Assembly (NCBI GenBank): GCA_947167455.1
Contig: CAMVIB010000005.1
Coordinates: forward strand, 1 to 64,000
Reading direction: 5' to 3'
Origin: an uncultured Prevotellaceae bacterium
GTDB lineage: Bacteria; Bacteroidota; Bacteroidia; Bacteroidales; Bacteroidaceae
DNA length: 64,000 nt
Shown here: positions 9,912-18,700 of the stretch, piece by piece
Layout: each line of letters starts with the position of its first letter
Numbering within the stretch: position 1 is the first letter of the stretch
Notes under the pieces: model-generated
Databases searched by the model: none
What the model was told of the DNA's origin: nothing
What the model saw: only the letters and a program-made list of their open reading frames with translations
Position numbers and translations under genes: made by a program

Positions 9912-11360
9912 TCAGAACACGAACTTCACGATGTCGTTGAAGATGGCCAGTGCCATGAGTGCCAGGATTATTGCCATGCCGACATACTGCGCGCGCTCCA
10001 TGAACTTCTCGGATGGCGGACGCCGTGTCACGGCCTCCACGAGCAGGAAGAAGATGTGCCCACCGTCGAGTCCCGGTATGGGGAGTATGTTCATGAAAGC
10101 GAGCATGAGGCTTATGAATGCCGTGATCTGCCAGAAGCTCTGCCAGTCCCACACGGCGGGGAAGAGGTTGCCTATAGTGCCGAAGGAGCCCACGCTCTGT
10201 GCCCCTTTCTTCGAGAAGACATATTGCAGGTCGCTGACGTAGCCTTTCAGCGTCTCCCATCCGTAGGTGATGCCGGCGGGAATGCTCTCCCAGAAGCCGT
10301 AGTCGCGGTGCTCGAGGGTGTAGTAGGTGAGATAGTGTGCCTTCATGATGCCGAGGTGGTAGTCGGCATCGAGTGTGATGGTGATGTCCTTGCCGTTTGC
10401 TCCAGTCCTGACGGAGTCTGTGCTGGCCGGCATCAACATGGTGTCGTTGCCGGCGTGTGCCACTGTCAGCGTGAGCTGTCGCAGACGGACGCTGTCGGCA
10501 TGCGAACAGCCGGCAGCGAGGATGTCGGACTTGCGACCCATTATGTCGTCGAAGTCGCTCCACCATGCTATGGCCTGTCCCTCTACGGATGTGATGCGGT
10601 CGCCCTTGCGTATGCCGGCGAGGTATGCCGGCGAGCCCGGCAGCACACTGTCGATGACGGCCGGCACGTTGACACTAAGGAAGCGTGGCTCCTGCTCGAG
10701 CATCTCGAGGAGGTTGATGCCCTCGTCGGGCATGGTGAGCAGCAGCTCGGCACCGCCGCGTCGCACTGTCACCGTGTGTGCCTGCGAGATGGTGCGGAAC
10801 ACAGTGCCGTTCCACACGTCGATGGGCTCGTTGTCGGCACGGAGTGGCACGTCGCCGTCGCGGAAGCCGATGCCCTCGGCCATGGCGTTGTAGCTGAAGC
10901 CATATTTGATGTTGCGGATGGGCAGCGTGTCCTCGCCCCAGGCGAAGAGTATCATGGCATAGATGAAGAGCGCAAGGAGGAAGTTGACGAGGACGCCTCC
11001 CACCATGACGAGAAACCTCTGCCACACGGGCTTGGCGCGGAACTCCCACTTCTCAACGGGCTGCTTCATCTGTTCGAGGTCGAGGCTCTCGTCGATCATG
11101 CCGGAAATCTTGACGTAGCCGCCAAGGGGTATCCACCCTATGCCGTACTCTGTCTCGTTCTTGGCGATGCGCGGGAAGAGGCGTGCAAACCATTTGTCGC
11201 GTGTGGAGAAGAGGTGGAACTTGTAGTCGAAGAACATGAAGAACTTCTCCACGCGTATGCCGAAGAGCTTGGAGAAGAAGAAATGTCCGCCCTCGTGCAG
11301 GATGATGAGTAGGGCGAAGCAAAGGAGAAGTTGTAGGGTCTTAATCCAGAATACAGACAT
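9912..11360 (-). CDS. rseP: RIP metalloprotease RseP (site-2 protease)
   Basis: LIILHEGGHFFF (HExxH), PDZ-like region, NILPIPGLDGGHIFF. Confidence 0.95.
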   Translation of the reverse strand: MSVFWIKTLQLLLCFALLIILHEGGHFFFSKLFGIRVEKFFMFFDYKFHLFSTRDKWFARLFPRIAKNETEYGIGWIPLGGYVKISGMIDESLDLEQMKQPVEKWEFRAKPVWQRFLVMVGGVLVNFLLALFIYAMILFAWGEDTLPIRNIKYGFSYNAMAEGIGFRDGDVPLRADNEPIDVWNGTVFRTISQAHTVTVRRGGAELLLTMPDEGINLLEMLEQEPRFLSVNVPAVIDSVLPGSPAYLAGIRKGDRITSVEGQAIAWWSDFDDIMGRKSDILAAGCSHADSVRLRQLTLTVAHAGNDTMLMPASTDSVRTGANGKDITITLDADYHLGIMKAHYLTYYTLEHRDYGFWESIPAGITYGWETLKGYVSDLQYVFSKKGAQSVGSFGTIGNLFPAVWDWQSFWQITAFISLMLAFMNILPIPGLDGGHIFFLLVEAVTRRPPSEKFMERAQYVGMAIILALMALAIFNDIVKFVF

Positions 11361-11436
11361 GATGGAAGTTTATTTTTGGGGGAGGAGGGGAAGAGTAGGG
11401 GAGTTGCCGTGGTACGGCAACGTACTCAACGGGTTA

Positions 11437-11530
11437 TGGGGGGGTAGGTTGGGAGGTCTTGGAGTTATGAGGTTTGGAGGTTATGAGGTTTTGGAGTTAT
11501 GAGGTTTGGAGGTTATGAGGCTTTTGGGGC
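11437..11530. repeat. Degenerate tandem repeat (gagttatgaggtttggaggttatgaggtttt units)
   Basis: Repeated ggagttatgaggtttggaggttatgaggttt motifs spanning the 3' end of dxr and the dxr-rseP gap. Confidence 0.8.
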
Positions 11531-12702
11531 TTTGAGGGGGTGATGGCTTTGAGGGCTTCGGCTGCAAGGCGTCGTGCCTCGGCATCGGTGGCGATGTAGT
11601 CGTCGAGCGTGGGTTGCGCCACGAAGGGCGTGGCGTCGAGCGTGCGCCCTATGATGTCGGCCATCTGCATGAAGGAGCACTGCTCCTGGCGGAAGGCGAG
11701 GTTCACGACCTCGTTGGCGGCATTGACAATGCACGGAGCGTTGCCTCCGCGGCGCAGCGCTTCATAAGCGAGAGCGAGACATGGGAAGCGCTCCGTGTCT
11801 GGCCGCTCGAAGGTGAGGCTGTGCATGGCTGTGAAGTCGAGGCGCTGGAACGAGCTCGCCAGTCGCTCGGGGAAGCTGAAGGCTAGCTGTATGGGCACGC
11901 GCATGTCGGGTACTCCGAGCTGTGCCTTCACGGCACCGTCGGCAAACTGCACCGCCGAGTGAACCACGCTCTGCGGATGCACCACGACCTCTATACGCTC
12001 GGGTTCGACGCTGAAGAGCCACTTCGCCTCGATGACTTCGAAGCCTTTGTTCATCATCGTGGCAGAGTCGATGGTAATCTTGGCGCCCATGTCCCAGTTG
12101 GGGTGGCGCAGCGCCTGTGCCGGTGTCACCTCTGCCAGCTGTGCCGTCGTGAAGGTGCGGAAGGGTCCTCCCGATGCCGTGAGTATGATTTTCTCTATCG
12201 GCGACACCTCGCCCATGATGCTTTGGAAAATGGCCGAGTGCTCGCTGTCAACGGGCAGTATCGGCGCGTTGTAGCGCTGGCAGAGGCTGTTGATGAGCTC
12301 TCCGGCCACTACCATCGTCTCCTTGTTGGCCAATGCTATCTGCCTTCCGGCGCGTATGGCGGCGATGGTGGGCGGCAGTCCGGCAAAGCCTACCATTGCC
12401 GTCAGCACGATGTCTATCTCCTTGTTCTCCACAACCTGACATAGTGCGTCGGCGCCTGCATAGACGGCTATGGGCAGGTCGGACAGCGCGTCGCGCAGGT
12501 CGGCATAGTGTGCATCGTTGGCGATGACCACGGCGGCCGGCATGAACTGACGCGCTTGCTTGGCAAGCAGCTGCCACTGGTTGTTGGCCGTGAGGACACG
12601 GGCGGCGAAACGGTCGTTATGCTCGGCGATGACCTGCAGGGCTTGTGTGCCTATGCTGCCTGTAGAGCCGAGGATGGCTATTTGTTTCTGGGTGGTGTTC
12701 AT
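11497..12702 (-). CDS. dxr: 1-deoxy-D-xylulose-5-phosphate reductoisomerase
   Basis: KQIAILGSTGSIGTQALQVI, ALANKETMVVAGEL, PVDSEHSAIFQ, LTASGGPFR, NWDMGAKITIDSATMMNKGFEVIEA. Confidence 0.97.
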   Translation of the reverse strand: MNTTQKQIAILGSTGSIGTQALQVIAEHNDRFAARVLTANNQWQLLAKQARQFMPAAVVIANDAHYADLRDALSDLPIAVYAGADALCQVVENKEIDIVLTAMVGFAGLPPTIAAIRAGRQIALANKETMVVAGELINSLCQRYNAPILPVDSEHSAIFQSIMGEVSPIEKIILTASGGPFRTFTTAQLAEVTPAQALRHPNWDMGAKITIDSATMMNKGFEVIEAKWLFSVEPERIEVVVHPQSVVHSAVQFADGAVKAQLGVPDMRVPIQLAFSFPERLASSFQRLDFTAMHSLTFERPDTERFPCLALAYEALRRGGNAPCIVNAANEVVNLAFRQEQCSFMQMADIIGRTLDATPFVAQPTLDDYIATDAEARRLAAEALKAITPSKPQKPHNLQTS

Positions 12703-13232
12703 TACGATTTATTGAGATTCAACAGGTCGGTGGGAATGTCTGCCGTGAGGCGTCGCTGGCGATGGTCGGCTCCGACGATGAAGTCCTCGTGGGCAGGTAT
12801 CAGTATGCTGCTGCCGTCGGGAGCCTCCACGTCGAGGAGCACGTTGGCTGTCTGGTCGAGCACGTCACGTACCGTGCCTATGCACTCGTCGTGCTGCCAC
12901 ACCTCGAAGCCCGTGAAGTGGCGCCATGTCAGCTCGTCGGCATCGATGTCGGTGGGCGTCAGCTCCTTGGGGAAGCATACGTCGGCGCCTACCAGTCGCT
13001 CTGCGGTATGTATGTCGTCAACGTCCTCGAACTTCACCAAGGCCACCGTGTCGGAACGGAAACGCCATTCCTCGAAGAAGAAGGGCACGGGCAGGCCGTC
13101 GAGTATGATGAAGACATAGTCGGCCTCTGTGCGGTCCCACACATCGTCGGTGAAGTGGAATGCCAGCTCTCCGCGCACGCCATGCGTGCGCGTGAGCGTA
13201 CCTATTTTATATATATCGTCGGCATTGATCAT
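12702..13232 (-). CDS. rimM: Ribosome maturation factor RimM
   Basis: YKIGTLTRTHGVRGELAFHF; start chosen at MINADDIYKIG. Confidence 0.92.
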   Translation of the reverse strand: MINADDIYKIGTLTRTHGVRGELAFHFTDDVWDRTEADYVFIILDGLPVPFFFEEWRFRSDTVALVKFEDVDDIHTAERLVGADVCFPKELTPTDIDADELTWRHFTGFEVWQHDECIGTVRDVLDQTANVLLDVEAPDGSSILIPAHEDFIVGADHRQRRLTADIPTDLLNLNKS

Positions 13233-13275
13233 TCTTGGAGGGCTGTGATGCTGAAGATTAGGTTGTGGGCGCGTG

Positions 13276-14583
13276 TCATGCCTTGCGTGTGATGCGTGCG
13301 CCGAGGGCATTGAGGCGTGCCTCGATGTCCTCGTAGCCGCGGTCTATCTGCTCGATGGCGCTGATGGTGCTCGTGCCCTCGGCCGAGAGAGCTGCTATGA
13401 GCAGTGCTATGCCGGCACGTATGTCGGGCGAGGTGAGCCGTCCGGCGCGCAGCCTCTGCTGACCGCCGTTGCCCACGACGACAGCGCGGTGCGGGTCGCA
13501 GAGTATGATCTGTGCGCCCATGTCGATGAGCTTATCTACGAAGAACAGCCGGCTCTCGAACATCTTCTGGTGTATGAGCACCGAGCCTGTGGCCTTCGTG
13601 CTCACCACGAGCAGGACACTCAGCAGGTCGGGCGTCAGCCCGGGCCATGGCGCATCGGCGATGGTCATCACCGAGCCGTCGATGAATGGTTTTATGGCGT
13701 AGGTGTCGTGGTGCGGCACGAAGATGTCATCGCCATGTCGCTCGATGGTGATGCCCATGCGTTCGAAGGTATGCGGTATGATGCCCAGCTGGTCGTAGGC
13801 CGTGGAGCGTATGGTGACGCCGTCGCCCACCATGGCTGCCATGCCGATGAACGACCCCACCTCTATCATATCGGGCAGGATGGTGTGCGTGGTGCCGTGC
13901 AGCATGCTCACGCCGTTGATGGTGAGCAGGTTGGAACCCACACCGCTGATGTCGGCACCCATGCTGTTGAGCATCCGGCACAGCTGCTGAATATACGGCT
14001 CGCAGGCGGCATTGTAGATGGTGGTGGTGCCTTCGGCCTTCACGGCGGCCAGGATGATGTTGGCCGTGCCCGTTATCGAAGCCTCGTCGAGCAGCATGTA
14101 CGTGCCGTGCAGTCGCTCGGCCGTGGCGACATATACGCCGCGTGCTGCCTCGTAGGCGAAGGTGGTGCCGAGGCGTGTGAGTCCCAGCACGTGCGTGTCA
14201 ACGCGGCGGCGACCTATCTTGTCGCCACCGGGCTTGGCAAGCACGGCGCGCCCGAAGCGTGCCAGCAACGGCCCCACGAGCATGATGCTGCCGCGCAGGG
14301 CTGCCGTACACCTCACGAACTCGTCGGTCTCGAGGTATTCGGGATTTATGTTGTCGGCACGGAAGGTGAAGTCGCCAGGGGCATTCTCCGTAACGCTGAC
14401 GCCAATCTGCCGCAGCAGCTGTATCTGGTTGTTGACATCGGCTATGGCGGGGATGTTGGTGATGCGCACGGGCTCTGTGGTGAGCAGCACGGCACACAGC
14501 ACCTGCAGCGCCTCGTTCTTGGCTCCCTGCGGGCGTATCTCGCCTCTGAGGCGATGACCTCCCTCAATGACGAACGAGCTCAT
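13276..14583 (-). CDS. murA: UDP-N-acetylglucosamine 1-carboxyvinyltransferase MurA
   Basis: EPT/enolpyruvyl transferase fold sequence: IEGGHRLRGEIRPQGAKNEALQVLCAVLLT, GGDKIGRRRVDTH. Confidence 0.95.
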   Translation of the reverse strand: MSSFVIEGGHRLRGEIRPQGAKNEALQVLCAVLLTTEPVRITNIPAIADVNNQIQLLRQIGVSVTENAPGDFTFRADNINPEYLETDEFVRCTAALRGSIMLVGPLLARFGRAVLAKPGGDKIGRRRVDTHVLGLTRLGTTFAYEAARGVYVATAERLHGTYMLLDEASITGTANIILAAVKAEGTTTIYNAACEPYIQQLCRMLNSMGADISGVGSNLLTINGVSMLHGTTHTILPDMIEVGSFIGMAAMVGDGVTIRSTAYDQLGIIPHTFERMGITIERHGDDIFVPHHDTYAIKPFIDGSVMTIADAPWPGLTPDLLSVLLVVSTKATGSVLIHQKMFESRLFFVDKLIDMGAQIILCDPHRAVVVGNGGQQRLRAGRLTSPDIRAGIALLIAALSAEGTSTISAIEQIDRGYEDIEARLNALGARITRKA

Positions 14584-15164
14584 TTGCGTTTCTTCTTACG
14601 AGATTTCTCCTGCACGCGCCCGGCGGTGACCTGTGCGAAGCGGAAGTTGTCGGACAGCTGCACGGTGCCGTCGGTATATGCCATGATGTCGGCACGGATC
14701 TTGCCCTCGTCGAGGGCTCCGCGGTTGAAGTCGTAGAGATCCTGCTTCATGGCGTCGGCCAGCTGGCCGGCCAGAGCCTGGCGCTGAGCCTCGTCGGGGA
14801 GCTGCTGCAGCTTGCGCATGAAGGCCTCGAGCAGGTGGCCGTAGTGGCGGTAGCGTATGCGCTGCATGGGGTATTTCAGAGGTGCGGGATGTGCGTCGGC
14901 CTCGTCCCGGCGCGTGATGTCGTATGGATAGTCGATGTCGAGCTTGTAGCCGGACATGAGGGCGAGCTGATCCCACAGTTTGCGCTGATAGTCGGGCTGG
15001 TGACGCAGCTGGGGGTTCATGGATGCCATGGCGCCCACGATGGCCTCGGCACACTGCTGGCGGCGCTCGCGCTCGGTGATGGTCAGACAGTAGCTCACCA
15101 TGTCCTGGATGGTGCGGCCATACTCGCGCAGCACGAGTTTCTCGCGTTGTGAGTTATATTGCAT
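14580..15164 (-). CDS. DUF4290 domain-containing protein
   Basis: MQYNSQREKLVLREYGRTIQDMVSYCLTI, characteristic of the Bacteroidetes family next to murA. Confidence 0.8.
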   Translation of the reverse strand: MQYNSQREKLVLREYGRTIQDMVSYCLTITERERRQQCAEAIVGAMASMNPQLRHQPDYQRKLWDQLALMSGYKLDIDYPYDITRRDEADAHPAPLKYPMQRIRYRHYGHLLEAFMRKLQQLPDEAQRQALAGQLADAMKQDLYDFNRGALDEGKIRADIMAYTDGTVQLSDNFRFAQVTAGRVQEKSRKKKRK

Positions 15165-15166
15165 GT

Positions 15167-15907
15167 TCAGTGGTTTTGCTGTTTGTGTTCAGATTGAAAA
15201 TGATGGTCGGCCGTATGCAACAGGTCCTTGGGCTTCGTGGCAACGAAGTCCTTGAGATAGAAGGGTTCTGAGTAAGCCACATCGGCCACCTCGCCGCGCA
15301 TCAGCGCCCTCTCTGCCAGCGGCGGCATGTGCTTGGCCAGCGGCAGTATGCCGTCCACGAAGATGGCGTGGGGATGAGTGATGACGGCACGGCACTTCGC
15401 CGCCCCGTCGCCGAAGAAACACACGGGGCCGTGATTGAGCCATGGCTCGTAGGTCTGCTCATTGACGATGTCGGCTGCCGCCGGGCGCAGCTCATGGAGG
15501 GCGCGGTCGAAGACGGCGGCATACACCTCCATGCGTCGTGCATCGATCATCGGCACGAAGAGTGCCTCCTCCGGCAGGTCCTCGCGGTAGAGCAGCAGCG
15601 GCACGCACATCAGCTCGAGCGTGGGGACGGTGAGCAACGGCACGCCGCGACCATAGGCGACGCCCTTGGCCATGGAGAGACCGATGCGCAAGCCCGTGTA
15701 GCTGCCCGGACCGTGGCTTACCGCCACGGCATCGAGCGGGATGGCATGGCTCTCGGCGAAGCTCAGCGCTTCATCCACGAAGGGGCCGCAGACGGTGGCA
15801 TGGTTGGGGCCGTCAAGGTCTTCCTTGTGAAATATCACGGCACCGTCCTGACTGACGGCCACGGAGCATGAGCGCGCACTGGTTTCTATGTTAAGTATGC
15901 AAGACAC
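15167..15907 (-). CDS. tsaB: tRNA threonylcarbamoyladenosine biosynthesis protein TsaB
   Basis: ILNIETSARSCSVAVSQDG, VSHGPGSYTGLRIGLSMAKGVAYG. Confidence 0.95.
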   Translation of the reverse strand: MSCILNIETSARSCSVAVSQDGAVIFHKEDLDGPNHATVCGPFVDEALSFAESHAIPLDAVAVSHGPGSYTGLRIGLSMAKGVAYGRGVPLLTVPTLELMCVPLLLYREDLPEEALFVPMIDARRMEVYAAVFDRALHELRPAAADIVNEQTYEPWLNHGPVCFFGDGAAKCRAVITHPHAIFVDGILPLAKHMPPLAERALMRGEVADVAYSEPFYLKDFVATKPKDLLHTADHHFQSEHKQQNH

Positions 15908-15940
15908 GTGAGTTGTAAAATGTGAAATGTTTAATCGTAA

Positions 15941-16053
15941 AAATCGTAAACGGCTACATTGTAAATGTAAGCTGTAAATCGTAAATTGTGAAATCGTAAA
16001 CGGCTACATTGTAAATTGTAAGCTGTAAATCGTAAATTGTGAAATCGTAAATC
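15941..16053. repeat. Tandem repeat, two copies of 50/51 bp plus a partial third
   Basis: aaatcgtaaacggctacattgtaaat(t)gtaagctgtaaatcgtaaattgtg at 15941-15990 and 15991-16041, then aaatcgtaaatc. Confidence 0.95.
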
Positions 16054-16079
16054 TATTACGTGTTGTCGCAAATTCGGCG

Positions 16080-16087
16080 CAAAGGTA
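16080..16087 (-). promoter_or_regulatory. Bacteroidetes -7 promoter box (TACCTTTG), likely for tsaB
   Basis: caaaggta on + strand; about 170 bp upstream of the tsaB start, which would place the tandem repeat in the 5' UTR. Confidence 0.5.
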
Positions 16088-16252
16088 GTGAAAAGTTTAC
16101 ACATTCTTGTTGAAACATCAAAGTTTTTGCCCTTTTTAGCTTTTTTTGTGGCTTGCCGGGCAAAAACATCATGCTTTCGGGTGCTGACAATGTTTTTTTT
16201 ACTATCTTTGCCCCTTGAAAAGCAAACCCAAACCGTAACATCCCCACAGCAG

Positions 16253-17131
16253 ATGATACTTTCCATGACAGGCTACGGCAAGGCATCGGCCGACTTCCGC
16301 AGCAAGAGAATAACGGCCGAGATAAAGTCGCTCAACAGCAAAGCCCTCGACCTTCAGACACGTACGTCGCCCATCTACCGCGAGAAGGAGATGGAGTTGC
16401 GCGCCCTCATAAGCCAATATCTGGAGCGTGGCAAGGTGGAGTTCAGCCTCTACGTGGAGCGTGACGATGCCTGCGCCGTGGCGCCCATCAACCGTAGTGT
16501 CGTGGCGGCCTACGTCGGACAGATGAAGAGTATCGCCGAGGAGATGGGCATCGACACCCCCGGCCAGCAGTGGTTTCCCACGTTGCTGCGCCTGCCCGAT
16601 GTGCTCTCACGCAGCGAGGTCGATGAGCTCACCGACGACGAGTGGGCCGTGGCCTATGATGTCAGCCTGCAGGCCGTGCAGCAGCTGATGGCGTTCCGAC
16701 GTCAGGAGGGCGATGCCCTGCAGGCGAAGTTCGGTGAGAAGATTGCCAACATCAGCACCCTGCTCGACGAGGTGGAACCCTACGAGCAGGCACGTGTAGA
16801 GAAGATACGCAGCCGCATCATCGACGGGCTGCAGAGCATACCCGAGGTGCAGGTGGACCGCAACCGTCTGGAGCAGGAGATGATCTACTACATCGAGAAA
16901 CTCGATGTCAGTGAGGAGAAACAACGCCTGCGCAACCACCTCGACTACTTCCTCAACACAATGTCCGACGGCCATGGCCAGGGCAAGAAGCTTGGCTTCA
17001 TAGCCCAGGAGATGGGTCGTGAGATAAACACCCTGGGCAGCAAGTCCAACATTGCCGAGATGCAAAACATCGTGGTGCGCATGAAGGATGAGCTCGAGCA
17101 GATTAAGGAACAAGTGTTAAATGTTATGTGA
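16253..17131 (+). CDS. yicC: YicC family endoribonuclease-like protein
   Basis: MILSMTGYGKASADFRSKRITAEIKSLNSKALDL at the N-terminus; IGFIAQEMGREINTLGSKSN-like C-terminus. TATCTTTG box at 16203-16210. Confidence 0.93.
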   Translation: MILSMTGYGKASADFRSKRITAEIKSLNSKALDLQTRTSPIYREKEMELRALISQYLERGKVEFSLYVERDDACAVAPINRSVVAAYVGQMKSIAEEMGIDTPGQQWFPTLLRLPDVLSRSEVDELTDDEWAVAYDVSLQAVQQLMAFRRQEGDALQAKFGEKIANISTLLDEVEPYEQARVEKIRSRIIDGLQSIPEVQVDRNRLEQEMIYYIEKLDVSEEKQRLRNHLDYFLNTMSDGHGQGKKLGFIAQEMGREINTLGSKSNIAEMQNIVVRMKDELEQIKEQVLNVM

Positions 17132-17135
17132 CACC

Positions 17136-17711
17136 ATGAGCAAAGTCATCATCTTCTGTGCCCCCTCCGGCAGCGGCAAGAGCACCATCATCGGCAGCCT
17201 CATGCACCGCAGCGAACTCAGCTTGGCATTCTCTGTGTCGGCAACGACACGACCGCCGCGCGGCACCGAGCGCGATGGCGTGGAGTATCTCTTCCTCACC
17301 CCGGAGCAGTTCCGCTGCCACATCGATGCCGACGATTTCATAGAGTACGAAGAGGTCTATACCGACCGCTTCTACGGCACGCTGAAGACACAGGTGGAGC
17401 GGCAGCTCGCCGCAGGGCAGAACGTCGTTTTCGATGTCGATGTGCATGGCGGCATGCGCCTCAAGAAGTTCTTTGCTGAGCGCGCTCTGAGCATATTCAT
17501 ACAGCCGCCGAGCCTCGATGCCCTCAGACAGCGTCTCACAGGGCGAGCCACAGACAGCCCCGAGGTCATCGAGCAGCGTCTCGCTCGTGCAGGCTATGAG
17601 CTGACTTTCGCCCCGCGCTTCGACCGTGTCGTGGTCAACGACGACCTTGACACTGCCATCGCAGAGACCTACGGCATCGTCAGCGACTTCATCAACCGGG
17701 GCTCCGTCTGA
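17136..17711 (+). CDS. gmk: Guanylate kinase
   Basis: IIFCAPSGSGKSTIIGSLM, SVSATTRPPRGTERDGVEYLFLT. Confidence 0.95.
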   Translation: MSKVIIFCAPSGSGKSTIIGSLMHRSELSLAFSVSATTRPPRGTERDGVEYLFLTPEQFRCHIDADDFIEYEEVYTDRFYGTLKTQVERQLAAGQNVVFDVDVHGGMRLKKFFAERALSIFIQPPSLDALRQRLTGRATDSPEVIEQRLARAGYELTFAPRFDRVVVNDDLDTAIAETYGIVSDFINRGSV

Positions 17712-17737
17712 CGGCCAGCCCTGAAAGTGATACACAC

Positions 17738-18313
17738 ATGCTCACTGGCATCTACGGCGGCAGCTTCAACCCCATCCACACCGGCCACACGCGGCTGGCA
17801 CAATGGTTGGTGGATGAGGGAGTCGTAGGCGAGATGTGGCTGCTGGTGACGCCACAGAACCCCCTCAAGGCCACTGAGGGTCTCATGCCCGATGACCTGC
17901 GCCTGCGGCTGGCGCGCATTGCTGTGCAGCCGTTGCGCCACGTGTGTGCCTCCGACTTCGAGTTCCGCCTGCCGCGGCCCTCATATATGGTGCACACCCT
18001 GGCAGCACTCAGGGCGGCATACCCCGAGCGGAATTTTGCTCTCGTCATAGGTGCTGACAACTGGCAGCGGTTCCCGCAGTGGTACCGCGCCGACGAGATT
18101 CTCGCGCACCACCCCGTCATCATTTACCCGCGTCCGCGATGCCATATTGACGCAGCGGCACTGCCCTCAGGGGTGACGCTGACGCAGGCCCCTCTCTTTG
18201 ACATCTCATCGACCGAGATCCGTGAGGCCATGACTCGCGACCCCTCCTACGACGGTCAGGGACTGGATCCCGCAGTGTGGCATGTCCTCAAAGCCATGAC
18301 CCGCGACCTATGA
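17738..18313 (+). CDS. nadD: Nicotinate-nucleotide adenylyltransferase
   Basis: GIYGGSFNPIHTGHTRLAQWLV, ISSTEIREAM. Confidence 0.95.
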   Translation: MLTGIYGGSFNPIHTGHTRLAQWLVDEGVVGEMWLLVTPQNPLKATEGLMPDDLRLRLARIAVQPLRHVCASDFEFRLPRPSYMVHTLAALRAAYPERNFALVIGADNWQRFPQWYRADEILAHHPVIIYPRPRCHIDAAALPSGVTLTQAPLFDISSTEIREAMTRDPSYDGQGLDPAVWHVLKAMTRDL

Positions 18314-18348
18314 CGGCCGGGGGATACGATTGTCGTGGTGATCAAGAA

Positions 18349-18388
18349 GGGGTGGCTCATTCACTTTACAAATGTGGTGAGCCACCCC
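18349..18388 (+). terminator. Hairpin 3' of nadD, probable terminator
   Basis: Perfect 11-bp stem ggggtggctca / tgagccacccc; no long T tract. Confidence 0.55.
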
Positions 18389-18418
18389 TTCGGGTTTACT
18401 GATGCCTCTGTAAAGGTG

Positions 18419-18528
18419 GGTTCTGTAAATTAGCTTTTGATTGCTCTCAGGCTTTTTTCAAGCATATTTTGTTTCAAGGCCACTGGGACGTAGCGGGCTA
18501 CGTTCCAATGACTTGAAGCAAAATATGC
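18419..18528 (+). repeat. Dispersed palindromic element, copy 1
   Basis: 76-nt core (18419-18494) matches the reverse complement of 38293-38368 at 66/76 by eye. Contains hairpin gcatattttgtttcaag...cttgaagcaaaatatgc (18462-18528). Confidence 0.85.
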
Positions 18529-18700
18529 CGGAAAGAGGCAAGGACAGACAAAGATAATTCACAGAGAATTGATTAATAAATAGAACACGCCTTAATACAT
18601 GAGTTGGTGTTAAGCCCCCATGGGCTTTGCTTATCTTTTCTGAATATATCAGGGGGTGCGCTGTCGCCCTGGGGCTTGGCTTCCCGAGGTAGTGGCGGTT

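Noticed and set aside
9819-11312. 497-aa plus-strand ORF antisense to rseP
   Set aside because: Shadow ORF; His/Glu/Val-biased, no domain, rseP is well supported.
13273-14736. 487-aa plus-strand ORF antisense to murA
   Set aside because: Shadow ORF of the murA reading frame with no recognisable motifs.
18601-18640. aagcccccatgggctt hairpin as terminator of the PL11 fusion gene
   Set aside because: Stem is only 6 bp and no T tract follows on the minus strand; too weak to call.
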